Below are positions 44,117 through 56,619 of a stretch of 64,000 bases of DNA, one piece after another. The stretch is from Smallanthus sonchifolius. Taxonomy: Eukaryota; Streptophyta; Magnoliopsida; Asterales; Asteraceae. Location: assembly GCA_023525975.1 (NCBI GenBank), contig CM042018.1, forward strand, positions 75,523,001 to 75,587,000, given 5' to 3'. Within the stretch, counting starts at the first letter, position 1. Every line of letters begins with the position of its first letter. The position numbers were made by a program, and so were the translations under genes. The notes below the pieces were generated by a model. The model did no database searches, was not told where the DNA came from, and saw nothing but the letters and a program-made list of their open reading frames with translations.

Positions 44117-44489
44117 TGTTAGGACATATATTGAATGACAAAAGCTTTGTAATAGTTTAGGTCTTATTGTCTTTATGTTTTTATGTAATTGTTTAGTTTT
44201 GTCTAAGTATAAGTACAAGTTCTGCTAGAGGCGAACTTGATAAGTTCGCCTAGTTTATTAGAGGAGAACTTGTTATGAGACGAGAGAGAACAATTGAAGG
44301 ATCAAGTATTATGTAAACTTGTTAAGTTCGCCTATTCTGTAAATTCTGTAAGCATCTTTCCCGTGTAACCTCACTTGTTGTTTCTATTGTCAATTGATAT
44401 ACATACGTTAACACGAAGGATTCCGCACTTCGTGTTATCGAGACGTCCTGTCACGAGATCGATCTGTAAAGGAGTCATGTGGACCTACA
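44117..44489 (+). repeat. 3' LTR of element E (internally deleted)
   Basis: 373 bp, TGTTAGG to CCTACA, about 110 bp shorter than the B LTRs. One intact dyad remains near 44227. Further arms are broken or fused (44262-44335), so the loss falls in the dyad-TATA part. Confidence 0.87.
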
Positions 44490-44672
44490 CAATCTTTTAT
44501 TAGGATGACTTTTGTTAGAAAATCTCAGTTTGTATTTTGAAACTAAATGTCATGTAAACTATTTATTTTTGGAAATGATGAATGCGTAGTAAGTTTCTCT
44601 TATTAAACAATGTGTTCTTGATTTCCATACAACTGTCATAACCCGTGTTTCCACCTTAGACGGGGTGTCACA
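44490..44672 (+). repeat. Ty3-like LTR end fragment (tentative)
   Basis: A short stretch ending in ACGGGGTGTCACA, resembling LTR ends of plant Ty3/gypsy elements such as the one at 59533. There is no coding region. Assignment rests on this end motif only. Confidence 0.35.
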
Positions 44673-44835
44673 TAACATGTTCGCCTGAAGCAAATGTAGC
44701 GAACTTAACATCTTCGCTTAACGCTAGAACCAATGTGGCGAACTTATCATGTTCGCATAGCATCAAGTATAGCGAACTTATTAAGTTCGCTTAAGCTAAG
44801 TATGGCGAACTTACCTAAGTTCGCCTAACCCTAAA
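44673..44835 (+). repeat. Dyad array of B type outside a recognised LTR
   Basis: Six or more GCGAACTT arms with partners AAGTTCGC or variants (CATGTTCGC, CATCTTCGC), spaced about 30 bp apart. The flanks look Ty3-like, with no polypurine tract or copia LTR boundary next to it. Confidence 0.75.
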
Positions 44836-45980
44836 GACATAAAAAAAGTGTCAGGTTAGCTTAGTTATCTTTACTTATACGAATGACTTATACATATTGT
44901 GTGTGACACCTAGAGACGCATACTGACCAGTGATAGTATCTCAGGAGCCGCTTATGTGCCCCCTATATGTTATGTGCAAATCATTTTAAATGTTTTGGGG
45001 TTGAAGTGTATACACTAAATGGATAAATGTTATGAACACCAATGTGATAATACGAGATGTATATATATAAATATATGAAAATGAATGATGAACAAAGAAT
45101 GAAACGTATGTTTACAAAGAATGAATGCACGAATGGTATAACGTAAATGAATGAAATCTTGCTTTATTTTTTGTATATTGCATGTTATGAATGGGTGTAA
45201 ACGTTATGGACGCTTCGATGATAACAGCTACTTCGGTAGATGGATGACCACGTGACTATTTTGCAACCGAGAAACATACGTTCATTCATCAGCTAGGACG
45301 TATGAAAGGCATTAATGGACGGTCAAAGCAATTGTCCTATTATGATAAGTAGAATAGTTGAATGAATAATAGTTCGCATCGGAAACGGATGCCTTCGGGT
45401 AGACGGGTGAATTACGGACTACGACGGTAGGATTGTATGACGGATGGCCCAAGGTATGCCGGATGGTTTTAAGCTAATGACGGACGGTTTCTAGAGCCAG
45501 ACGGTGAAGTAAATGAGCTACGACGGTAGTTCGAGAACGTTTGTCTTTGTGACTTACGTAAGACGGGTTGATCACCATTATGTGTATGACCAATGAATGT
45601 TTAATGAAAGTAAAGGTGAATACATATTTATGTACTCGCATATGAATGATAAACGAAGGCAAGGATATGTTAAATGTGTATTTATATATTTATATATATT
45701 TACTTATAAAGAAATGATGTTTATACCTAATTGTTTTAAACTAGAACTCACCAGCGTTATCTGAATTTTAGTATGCACTTCAGGAAGCGAAACGGAAAGA
45801 ACGTGCCATGGCGTGAAGGCTCCCCGACATAAGACTAACAACCCACTTAATTGCTTATGTGTTAAATGAATGTTTCTTTTATGTGTAAAGACTTCCGCTG
45901 TTTACATAATAGAATGTTTTGGAAAGAGTTTACAAAGTCCAAATGATAACCTGAAACTTAGGATGACAATGGTGAGCATA
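44836..45980 (+). repeat. Degraded Ty3-like LTR sequence (tentative)
   Basis: 1.1 kb, A/T-rich, no gene. It contains ACTCACCAGCGTTAT (45749-45763) and GACTTCCGCTGT (about 45890), both also found in the minus-strand gypsy LTR at 59533-61009. Short repeats around ACGGTAGT and ACGGATGG lie at 45400-45530. Confidence 0.45.
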
Positions 45981-47621
45981 AAGTCATTGATGCAACCATT
46001 TGACTAGTTGAGAGGGAGTCTACAGGACAGGGGGAGTACAGAACTGTGTTAACTTGCAGAAAGGCATTCAATTACAGGATTACATCGGTTTGAGTTTTTA
46101 ATTGATTGAATTGCTTAATCCTGAGTAACCAAGTAATATGTTTTTCATAAAATGTTTTCATGGAAGGTTTATTTTTGTTTGTTTTACTTTCTTTCATAAA
46201 GATTTTGAAAAAGCCAAACAAATTGAAAAAGATAAAATCGACATTACTTGAAGTTAAAGAAGAGATGATAGTACATCGGTAGATGTTCTTTCACACATGA
46301 CCTTAGATTAACTGGTTGGTGCTTTACGTTAATATATCTGAATTATATGTTTTGATCTAAACTTCAGAGACTGCACAAATAGGAAATGATAGTGTTGTGT
46401 ATGCATATAATTTGAATTGTCAGTAGACTAAAAGCGTCACTGAACCATTAGTAGTGTGAAAACATAATTTCATATGTTACAATTGTGATTTGAACCCATT
46501 TTATGCGTGGGTGTGTGTGTTAAAAGATCACTATCAGATAAAGAATATTAGATTTTAATAAAGATTGTCCTATGAGATCAGTTTCGGGTTATGTTCTTAG
46601 CACTATTCATTCGATTTGCTTCAGTGCCCATGTCCCGAAAAGCATGTAATTTGAAGTATAATCAAGATATGTACTTGACAACATCTGTCAAACATATACT
46701 AGCCCTTGGATCATATTGATAAATCATCTTTACTGATTCCATTGAATTCATAATCCAGATAACAGTTCGATCCACGTACCTGAATCTTATGATTCCACAT
46801 ATATAGGCCAAAACATTGAATCATTCGATTCTGAATCTCATTGATTCCTATATAATCCAATTTGGATTCTGCTATTCATGTGCTAAGTGATGTCTCCTCA
46901 TTCTGGAAATTCGGATAATCTTTAGAAAAATCTCATATGTCTTGAAGATAGTGCATTTACTTTATGTTGGCATACTAGTGGGGTACACGTTGTATTTCAT
47001 ACTTAAATGTTACTTTAACTCACAAGAAAGTGGGAATGAGATGCTTTAGTTTCAAATCTTATAATATTGACAATTTGAATTTGTGTGTCATAGCATGATT
47101 CTATTTTCTTTGAATGTTTATCGCGTATCATAACATGCAATATGAAAGTCTTGAAAAGATAGAGTGTGATAATCTTGATAGATATTGGTTTGATTGGTCA
47201 AGGCTTGAAAGAATGACATAGGATACCATTTGATATTATATGGATTTTACATCCAAGATGTGTGATTGATGCATTGTTTTTACTGATATTATCTTCTTAC
47301 TCGTGATGTTCGAACAAAAAGATGTGATTTTGTATTATACATTTTAGTTTGTACAAAGAAAAACCAAAAAGATTTTGTGTTTCTTATGTTTGAAAAATCA
47401 AAAAGATTTTATTTTTCCAGCTTCCATGGAAATCTTAATTGTTGGTTATTCTTGGTTGTACTCCTTTGCAAAAACTGAATATTGCAGACAGAAGTTGCAA
47501 GGGGTCCTTCTCCCAAGTTTTCTTCTAGATAGAAAGAGAGAGTGTGCAGATGAACAAAACGAAGACTACAGTGTGTTTGATGATATATGAAGACGGATGA
47601 CAATCTTCTAAAGCTGTTATC

Positions 47622-47736
47622 AAGGGGGAGTCTGTTGGAGCATATTCTGGTGACAACGAGATTGAAGATGTTATGTCTTAGTCTTAGAGTCTTTGAATTG
47701 TAGTTGATAGAATTGTTAACAACAGTTAAAGGGGAG
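47622..47736 (+). other. Two polypurine tracts in series (element I)
   Basis: AAGGGGGAG at 47622-47630 is followed by TC and TGTTGGAGC (47633). AAAGGGGAG at 47728-47736 is followed by TC and TGTTAGGAC (47739). Either TG could be the LTR start. The second matches B-family LTR starts; the first resembles C-family starts. Confidence 0.75.
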
Positions 47737-48211
47737 TCTGTTAGGACATGTTTTGTAACTGTTGATAAAATTCTGTATAAGTTCTTAGAGAGGCAAACTT
47801 AACAAGTTCGCCTGGTTTTTCAGAGGCGAACTTGTTAAGTTCGCTTAGTCTATCTGAGGCGAACTTGTTAAGTTCGCTTGGCCTATTAGAGGAGAACTTA
47901 ATAAGTTCGCCTAAGCATTTATGAGGCGAACATAATAAGTTCGCCTACTGCAGAACTGGTGCTTATATATACAGTTACAGAGTCTGTTATCGGAGATGAG
48001 ATAGAAAAAAGAGATCAGGAGGAACTGATTAGAGACCAGAGAGAATTCTGTGAATCTTGTAACCTGATATTGTGGTGGAAGTACAAAGCGTTTATTTACA
48101 CCGTTGTTGTTGATTGAGTTACACGAGCACGTTGATCATGGATTTCGCACGTTATCACCGTGTCGTTCCGCGAGTCTAGAGATCAATCACGCACCGAATT
48201 AGGGACCTACA
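47633..48211 (+). repeat. 3' LTR of element I
   Basis: 579 bp from the first TG, or 473 bp from the second (47739), to GGGACCTACA. It contains five GCGAACTT dyads at 47795-47945 and a TATATATA box near 47965. It matches fragment H (36102-36640) in reverse complement. No primer site follows. Confidence 0.8.
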
Positions 48212-51200
48212 AGGGACTCTGCAGAAATCACCAAAGTTGCTGAACGTGAATGATTACTCTAATTGGAAAGCAAGATTTGAGGAGTACGTCTCGTATACTG
48301 ATTCAAACATGTGGATACCCATTCTATAGGGGTATAAGCATCTAACACATGAATTCTTAGGTGAGACTGTTCCCAAGCCTCTGTCTAGGCTTGACAAAGA
48401 TGAAAAGAAGGATCATGACTTAGAGAAGAAAGCTCATGGTTCTATCACCATGGAACTGACAAGAGAATTATTTCATAGTTTTCGTGGTTACGAAACTTCT
48501 AAGGATCTATGGAAAGCTTTACAGAAGATATTTGAAGGAAACAAAGATGTGAAGAAAAATAAAAGGGAGTTATTGAGGAAGGAGTACGAATGTTTTAGGT
48601 ATCTAAAGAATGAATCTACAGATGAGCTGATCTCTAGACTCTATCATTTGCAGACTGAGCTGAAAGTTTATGAAATGAAGTATCCTAATGATGAGTTAGT
48701 TGAAAATTTTCAAGATGCACTACCTCCAAAGTTTGACATGTACACAACAATGCTGAGGGAAAGCACAGACCATTGATACTGCGATAGGGAAGATTCAAGC
48801 CCATGACATGAACTTGAGAAAGAAAGAAACAGGAAGTAGACCTCAAGTTCAAGATCCTACACTTTACTTTGGGACGTCTTCCACTTCAAAGTCATCTGGT
48901 CTTGGAATTGCTTTATTCTCGGGGAATACTAATCAGGATGATGAAAATTCCAATGGTTTTTGAAATTCTACATGTTTTGTTGCTTTAGGGTCTAGTTCGT
49001 TCAATTAGAATTCCTCAAGAGGTCCTACATCTTCATCATCCACTCACCAAAATGCTATAGCTAAGATTGCTGAGGATCATGTCGCCTTATTCTCATCTTG
49101 TATGCTTGCCTGCGAGAATTTTATTGGTGGGAAGCTTACAGATCCTGAAACCATTAAACAATATTTCAACCAAGTTGATCCTGATGATATGGAAGATGTT
49201 GATATTCAATGGAATATGGCAATGATCTTGAGTAGGGCTAAGCGTTTTCTGGGAAGAACTGGAAGAAAGTTTATTGGTGGACATTCTAATGCAAGAGTCG
49301 GGTTTGACAAATCAAATGCTAAATGTTACAAGTGTCAGAACTTTGGGCACTTTGCAAGGGAATGTCAAAAGGACAAACCACCAGCTTCTTTTTTTACTCG
49401 ACCAAGTTCAGGAAACAACCAAAGTTACAACAATCAGAACAACTGAAGTCAGAACCAAGGAGCGTCATCCAATACATTGGTAGTTCAACAGGATGACAGT
49501 TTTGACTGGGGAGTTCATCTGGAGGATGACATAATCACTCAGAATCAGCTAGGATTGATGGCAGAAATTGTTGGAATGATGGAAGCTGAAGAAAGGGAAG
49601 CATATGCTGCTAACCAACCAGAATCTGCACTTGCACTAATGGCTATTGGAGAAGCTTCAAACACGACAAGTGAGGTAGATTCTAATTCTTTTGCTGTTGT
49701 TTCTTGTTCAAATTGTATGATCTTAAAGGATGAGAATGATCGCATCCATGATCAACTCGAATCTCTACGTAGTGTAGCTCTAAATTACAAAGAAAATGAA
49801 AAATGTTTTAAAGGATCAATTGAAATTCTTAAGAAAGATAAACAAGATTTTTCAATTAAAATCAGTGAACAACAATTTCATTTAGATGTTGCCTACGTAG
49901 ATTCTAATTCTTTTGCTGTTGTTTCTTGTTCAAATTGTATGATACGAGAATGATCGCATCCATGATCAACTCGAATCTCTACGTAGTGTAGCTCTAAATT
50001 ACAAAGAAAATGAAAAATGTTTTAAAGGATCAATTGAAATTCTTAAGAAAGATAAACAATAATTTTCAATTAAAATCAGTGAACAACAATTTCATTTAGA
50101 TGTTGCCTATAAAGAGCTACAGAAGATAAATGTGGAAATGGCCAAACTTCAAAATGAGATCCTGCAGTTAAGTGGCAAACTTGAGAGGTTGAAAAATTAT
50201 CGTTTTATGGTGGAACATTATGAATCTGTAGTGCGACAAGTGAGTGGCAAAGGATACACCACCAGTGAACGACAAGTTTGTTAACACGCCAGTTGACATT
50301 GATATGTCCTTTCTAGATGAATCTTCAAATAAGGCTGATTCAGTTTCTGATAAAGATGAGGAGTTTTATTCTGATGAATTGAATGATGACAACAAGGTTG
50401 ATGGAGTTGTCTCAGAGGAGATGTTTGATGAACCAAAGATATAAAAAAATAATGTCACTAACCGTGATAATTGTATCATAACTGAACCTGATGTTGTTTA
50501 GTCTAATGACAAACTGAAAAATATGCTATATGGCTGTTTCAAAACCATTAAGCAATCAAAGAAAGAAACATTTGCTAATAAACTGGGAAAGAAATTTCAT
50601 GAAAATATCAAGCATTATAATCCCAAAAGTCAATCAACATCAGTTCAAGAACAACCTGATATTCATCAAACTCTTCCAGCTGCTTATCACACTGAATCCT
50701 CCACATCCCAAGTCAAGGAGCCTTACAGTAGAGTGTACAAAGAGAAAAGAGTTTGCTTTCACTGTGGTACAGCATGTCACATCCTTATGAACTGTCCTGG
50801 TAAGAATTAGGAGAAGAAGCCAATTGTTCCACAACAGGCTGCATCTCCTAAGACACCACCAGTAAAGCAAAAGAACAGTCCAATTCCTAAAGTGGTGAAA
50901 CCACCGGTTAAGCAAATGGTAAAGCCACAAGTAAAACCTGTGGCTGCACCATCTTTTGTGAAACATGATAGGCAATCTGCTAGTTCTGGTACCTCTACCT
51001 TTGGTACTGCACAATCTGGTGAAAAACCTATGGTGAAACTTTCTAAGCCATAGAGGAGAAGGTTGAACAAGAAATTGAGAAAACATGAACAAACGTTTGC
51101 TGATAGTCAGAGGGGTGAAGCTTCTGCTAGTTCACCATATGTTGATGAAAGTAAACCACTTGTTCAAAAGAAAAAGAAGTGAAGATCCTAGAAAAAGAAA

Positions 51201-51346
51201 ACAAAATTTCTCAATCATCTGGTTCAGACTCTCCAAAAGAGTCACCAATTTTGAACAGTCATGACTGCGAGTTGATTGAAGTTGTTTACTTTGAGAAAAA
51301 CGGATGACCCAAGACCACCATGGCTTGGGTCTCCAAATCTAATTAA
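48212..51346 (+). pseudogene. gag: Gag of element F (many breaks)
   Basis: The frame is entered at GTLQKSPKLLNVNDYSNW, without the first ~15 residues. The UBN2-like core is readable to about 48830, with a stop at 48328-48330 and a frame change near 48765. The first zinc knuckle CYKCQNFGHFAREC is at 49324-49365. A 222-bp tandem duplication follows (49675-50110) in the coiled region. The second knuckle, CFHCGTACHILMNC, lies near 50755-50797. The gag end is MAWVSKSN-stop, with TAA at 51344-51346, as in D. Confidence 0.87.
49675..50110 (+). repeat. 222-bp direct tandem duplication in F gag
   Basis: Copy one is 49675-49896 and copy two is 49897-50110. They differ by an 8-base loss after TGTATGAT and a few substitutions. 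B and D have a single copy of this coding segment, so F gained it after they diverged. The 8-base loss alters the frame in copy two. Confidence 0.93.
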
Positions 51347-51360
51347 TTTCTTTTGACTCG

Positions 51361-54300
51361 TGCATGGACATCCGAAGGGAACTATTGCTAACTGTTGGTA
51401 TGTTGATAGTGGATGCTCCCGGCACATGACAGGCAAAATGGCACTGCTTGAATATGTGAAACCATTCAGAGGCAGCTATGTGGCCTTTGCAGGTGAAAAG
51501 GTGGTAGTATAACAAGTCAAGGCGTGGTATCAAATGGATTTATTAGTTTTGACAATGTCAACTATTGCGAGCAGCTGAAGCATAACCTATTGAGTGTCTC
51601 CCAAATGTGTGACAAGGAGTACTCGATGATGTTTGACAAGTCTAAATGCCTGGTTCTCAAGCCTGGCTTTGTGGTTCCTGAAGAATGGATTCTGATGAGA
51701 GCACCAAGAACAAATGCCACTTATCAGATTGATATGAATGTGGCAAAAACCACCTCTTCAGTTGCTACTTGTTTGCTTACCAAAGCGACAGAAATTGACT
51801 CAATCTTGTAGCATAAGAAACTCAGACACATTTCTTATAGAAAAATAATCATCTTGTCCGAAAACGGTTTGATAACCGGGGTTCCTATGTTTAGTTTTTC
51901 TATTACAGATGACTGTATGTCTTGTAAAGAGGGAAAACAACAACGAAAATCTCACAAGCCCAAGACCCAAAACTCAATTGATACCCCTTTCGAGCTCTTG
52001 CCCGTGTATTTATTCGGGCCCATAGTATCAGGAGTATTGGAGGTAAGTTATACTGTCTAATTGTAACTGATGATTTCTCATGTTTTTCTGTGGTGCATTT
52101 TTTAGGTACAAAAGGATGAGACTGCTGAGATTCTTCAATATCTGATCTTGAGTTTGGAATCATTATGCAAGTTGAAGATTAGAAGAATCAGAAGTGATAA
52201 CGGCACAGAGTTCAAAAACAACATGATGGAGCTTTTCTGTATCAAGAAAGGAATTCGTCATGAATTCAGTGTGCCGTACACATATAAGTAGAATGGAGTA
52301 GCAGAGAGGTAGAATAGAACTTTGATTGAAACTGCTCGGACGATGCTATCAGATGCGAAGCTGCCAATAACCTTCTGGGCTGAGGCGGTGAATACAACAT
52401 GGCACGTTATGAATCGAGTTCTAGTGGTGAAGTGTCACAACAAGACTTGCCATGAGTTGATCAACAATCGAACTCCCAATCTAGACTACCTAGTTCCATT
52501 CGGTTGTCCATGTTATTTACTGTTACAATCTGAGGATCGTAAATCCAAATTTCATGAAAAAGTAGTGGAAGACATTTTCTTAGGATATGTTGCCAATTCT
52601 CCATGCAAAAGGGTGTACAATATTGAAACTCGTTCAGTTGAAGAGTGGTTTGAAGTAGATTACAGTAAACACAGCGTTCCATTAGAACCAACAGGTCCAG
52701 CTTGGGGATTTGATTATGATGCACTCTTCAAGTAGTTCATTCTTCCGTATTTGTCTGTTGAAGACGCTGCCAATCTGTATCACTACTGTAGCAGTGGCGA
52801 TGACTCCAATTTCTTAACAAGATACACTGTACCTATTTCTACCCCCGATCCGAACGCCGCATCTGCATCTGAGACTCATGAAAGTGACAATGAAGATGAT
52901 ACAAATGTTGAATGAAACGATGCTCAAGCTGATCCTAACAATGTGGAAGGAAATAAAGCTACAGTTAATCCTATCAATATTGAATCTTCTTCTTGTACAC
53001 ATGATGTGGGGGAGTTAAGCACAAATCTCGAGTCAGATATCCAGGAACATGTAGTGCCAGAGACGAGGGTGCATAAGAATCATCCAATTGAAAACATCAT
53101 TGGTGATCCTGATGCTGGCGTTCAAACTCATCACAGCACCATAACTGAGAACACCAGTCTATATGCAATAATACTTGACACGGGTATCATGGAAATATGT
53201 TTACATGCTGCATTCGTATCCCAAATTGAGCCAAAGAATGTGAAAGAGGCTCTCGCAGACAATTGTTGGATAGAGGCAATGCAAGATGAGTTGTCTCAGT
53301 TCCGAAAGTTGCATGTGTGGGATTTAGTTGACTTACTGAGAGGTGTACAGCCGATTGGTACCAGATGGGTGTTCAAATGCAAGACAGACGATCGACATGT
53401 TGTAGTGAAAAAATAAAGCAAGGTTGGTTGTTCATGGTTTTTATTAGCAAGAGGGCTTGGATAACACAAAGGTGTATGCCCCGGTAGCTAGACTTGAGGC
53501 CATCCGATTGTTTCTGGCTTATGCCTTCTTTGTCGGCTTCAGGATCTATCAACTTGATGTGAAGAGTGCTTTCATGTATGGAAAAGTTCATGAGGAGGTC
53601 TATGTCACTCAACCACCTGGTTTTGGTGACCCGCAACATCCAAATAAAGTGTACAAGTTGGATAAGACACTTTATGGTCTTCATCAAGCTCCTAGGGCTT
53701 GGTATGAGACTTTATCAAAGCATTTATTGTCCAACGGTTTTGATCGCGAACAAATTGACTTGACTCTTTTCATAAGGAAAGTAGGGGGAGATATTCTACT
53801 AGTGCAAGTTTACGTTGTTGACATTATTTTTGGGTCTACAAATGAAGATATGTGTAGAGAATTCGAGACGGTGATGAAGTCAAAGATTGAAATAAGCAAC
53901 ATAGGAGAATTGTCATTTTTTCTAGGTCTGCAAGTCAGTCAAAGGGAAGATGGAATTTATCTACATCAAACTAAGTATGTACACAACATTTTGGAAAAAT
54001 ACAAAATGAATGACTGTTCTACTTATGGCACACCAATCCTAGTCAATCATGGTTTGCATCCAGAAAAAGATTACAAGGATGTGGATTGTAAATTGTACTA
54101 GAGGATGATCGGTTCCCTTATGTATATTACAAGTTTAAGACCTGATATTATGTTTATCGTTTTCTTGTGCTCTAGGTTTCAGTCACAACCCAAGTAATCT
54201 CACTTGATAGCTGTGAAAAGGTTATTCAGATATCTGAAGGGGAAGCCCTAATTAGATCTTTGGTATTCCAAGTAGCAGTCGTTTGATTTCAAAGCCTACA

Positions 54301-54752
54301 CTGATTCAGTTTATGGCGGTTGTAACCTTGATAGAAAGTCGACCTCAGGTGGATGTCAGTTCTTAGGAGACAGGCTGGTCTCTTGGCTGGATAAGAAACA
54401 ATCAACGGTTTCTATCTCAAATTGTGAACCAGAGTATATTGCTGCTGCGAATTGCTGCTCTCTGATCTTGTGGATCCAGCAACAACTAAGAGACTACTTG
54501 AATTACACTTGAACTCCATTGTTCATTGACAATAATGCTACCATGTCTATCACAAATAACCTGGTGAAACATTCCAAAACTAAACACATTTAGATTCATC
54601 ACCATTTCATCCGTGATTGTGCTGAAAAGCACTTAGTTGAACTTATAAAAGTTCACACGGATGATAACTTTGTTGACCTTTTCAATAAAGCATTTGATCA
54701 TGCTCGTTTTGAACACCTTGTCAACATGATAGGAATGTTCATTCCCGAGTGA
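51361..54752 (+). pseudogene. pol: Pol of element F (many breaks, RT motif mutated)
   Basis: Protease WYVDSGC has its Asp codon at 51405-51407. A frame change follows near 51500. Pre-integrase and integrase blocks are readable to 52735 with several stops (for example near 51809, 52290 and 52310). The linker and RT follow, with YVDD changed to Tyr-Val-Val-Asp at 53811-53822, so the first catalytic Asp is lost. From 54100 the RNase H part has many stops and ends at IPE-stop (54750-54752). Confidence 0.9.
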
Positions 54753-56600
54753 AAAACCCTTTTCAAAACAAAATGTTTCTTAGAATTTAAGTTTATTTCT
54801 TTTAACAATTTTTTTGTACAGTTCATTTGTCTTTGAAAAAATTCAGAAAAAACACAAACAAAATAGAAAATTAAGAAAATTTCAAAGTCATTTGAAGATA
54901 AGAGGAAATGATAGCACATCAGTAAGTGATCTAAACTTCTTAGACTGCACGTTTGGGAAAATGATTGAGTCATGTTTACTTGAGCTTTAAAAATTGTTTT
55001 ATCTAACTTTAATTTGAATATCTCCAAGTAATTTGAATTGTCAGTAGGCTAGAAGCGTTGAATCATTAGTAGTGTGAAAATTAAATACCAATTACTACAA
55101 CTATGATTGGAACCCATGTTATGCAGTGTGTGTGTGTGTAAAAGATCATTATCAGATAAAGAATGTAAGATTTTGGCTAGCGTTGTCTTATGAGATCAGT
55201 TTCGGGTTACGTCATTAGCACAATTTTACTGTTCTCTTCTCTGCCCATGCTCACAAGCATGCAATGGAAAGTTGAGCCAAAATATGTCTTGTCAACAACC
55301 GTCAAGTATATGCTACCCTTGGATCACAACTGATTCCATTGAAGACAAATCCACATAGTAGTTAGATCCCCTTACCCAAATCCTCAGACTCCATACATAT
55401 TAACTTGAATCATCACAAATATTCACTAAAGAAAAACCTCTCAAACCAAGACAAATAAATCAATCGATTCTGAGTCTTATGAATCTTGATAATCCTTATG
55501 GATTCTACTTGATTTTTTTGTGCTAAACGATGTAACTTCATTATGGAAATTATGACAATCCTTGGGAAAATCTTCGATGTCTTGAAATAATGCATTTTAG
55601 TTTCTGTAGCATATCCGTGGGGTACACGTTGTATGTCTTTAAATCTTACCTTAATTCACAAGAACATGGTACAAAAACGCTTGTAGTTTCAAATCTTATA
55701 ATATTGACAACATAGATTAACATGTTGTGTATTTCAAATTCGTTGTCTGAATTGAGTGGTATGTCATGACCTGATCCCATTCTTTTTGAAGTGTATCTTG
55801 TATCATTTTTGCTATATGTTTAGCCTGATATGATCCTCTGCTCATGACGTTGACCAAAAAGTAAGTTTTCTGTAAATAACCTTGTACATTTTAATCAGTA
55901 TCTTGTATCTATATTCTGTTATTCAGAAAAAGACAAAAAGATTTTCGGTTTGTTTCATCTTATTTATTTGAAAAAACAAAAAATATTTTAAGTACAGTTT
56001 ATCTTATTTTAGAAAAGCAAAAAATATTTTATTTTTAACTTCCTTAGAACGTCTTTGTAAATCTTAAGATTGAACATTCATATCCAGTTCGCCTTTTTTG
56101 ATCAGATTTACTTCATAATTTGAGTTGAGTATTGAGCTGACTAAGGTTCCTGCGTACTTAGCTAAGTATGCAAGACGGAATTCCTGTGTACTTAACCATG
56201 TACGCAGACTTGGCCATGCTTACTTAATAAGTACGCAGGAGTTATTCTCTGCGCACTTAACTAAGTTCGCAAGGCATGTGTGTGTGGGTATATAAATGGG
56301 AGTTGGCATTTATCCTTTAGTTCAAACAAACTTCCACTGTTATATACGCTCCGACCTTGCTTCTCAATTTTCATTCGAAATTCCGTGTGTTCCAAAGCCT
56401 TTTTTCATCCCATTTCCTGTTGTAGAATCGTCTTAACATCATTTGGTGAGAATCTTAGCTCAAATCCATCTGTTAAATCTTTGTTTATGGATCGATTTGT
56501 GTTCTTCAGGACTAGGGTTTTGATGACCAAAATTTGATGAATTTTGGATGTTTTAAAGTGAAAATGAACTTCAATGCATGTTTCTAATCATCATACTATC
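54753..56600 (+). other. Spacer and start of the ORF2 leader of element F
   Basis: 1.85 kb with no gene. The order matches C: shared post-pol motifs (GAAATGATAGCACATC, GGGGTACACG), a dyad cluster (56151-56272), a TATA box TATATAAAT (56289-56297) and a donor-like TTTG|GTGAGA (56445/56446). The remaining leader, second dyad cluster, acceptor and ORF2 start have been removed at the gypsy junction. Confidence 0.75.
56151..56297 (+). promoter_or_regulatory. Dyad cluster with TATA box upstream of F ORF2
   Basis: Four imperfect GCG[C/T]ACTT dyads, then TATATAAAT 16 bp after the last unit. The spacing copies that of C (16551-16727) and of the LTRs. This is the clearest TATA among the internal modules. 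Confidence 0.6.
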
Positions 56601-56619
56601 CTAATGGCTTTAAGGTTTG

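Larger units (their letters stand above)
21186..44489 (+). mobile_element. Element E, old B-family element broken by C, D and an LTR fragment
   Basis: Pieces in order: the end of the 5' LTR (21186-21307), primer site, leader and gag start (to 21922); gag continued (35421-36101); pol from the integrase end (36641-38877); spacer; ORF2 (41127-44075); polypurine tract and 3' LTR (44117-44489). The front of its 5' LTR lies left of C. D is inserted in gag. A stretch from late gag through the integrase core is missing and a foreign LTR fragment sits at that junction. Many stops mark it as older than B. Confidence 0.85.
45985..48211 (+). mobile_element. Element I, 3' part, without ORF2
   Basis: It holds the last codons of pol (about 46080-46125, RFEFLID then a degraded NPE-stop end), the post-pol spacer (46126-47430), about 200 bp of unique sequence, a polypurine tract (47622-47630) and an LTR. 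The spacer leads directly to the polypurine tract, so this copy or family has no ORF2. Its LTR ends inside the gag of element F. AGGGA after 48211 is the predicted target duplication. Confidence 0.75.

Noticed and set aside
45474..45662. Small ORF in the Ty3-like remnant
   Set aside because: Short, minus strand, no recognisable motif, in decayed repeat sequence.
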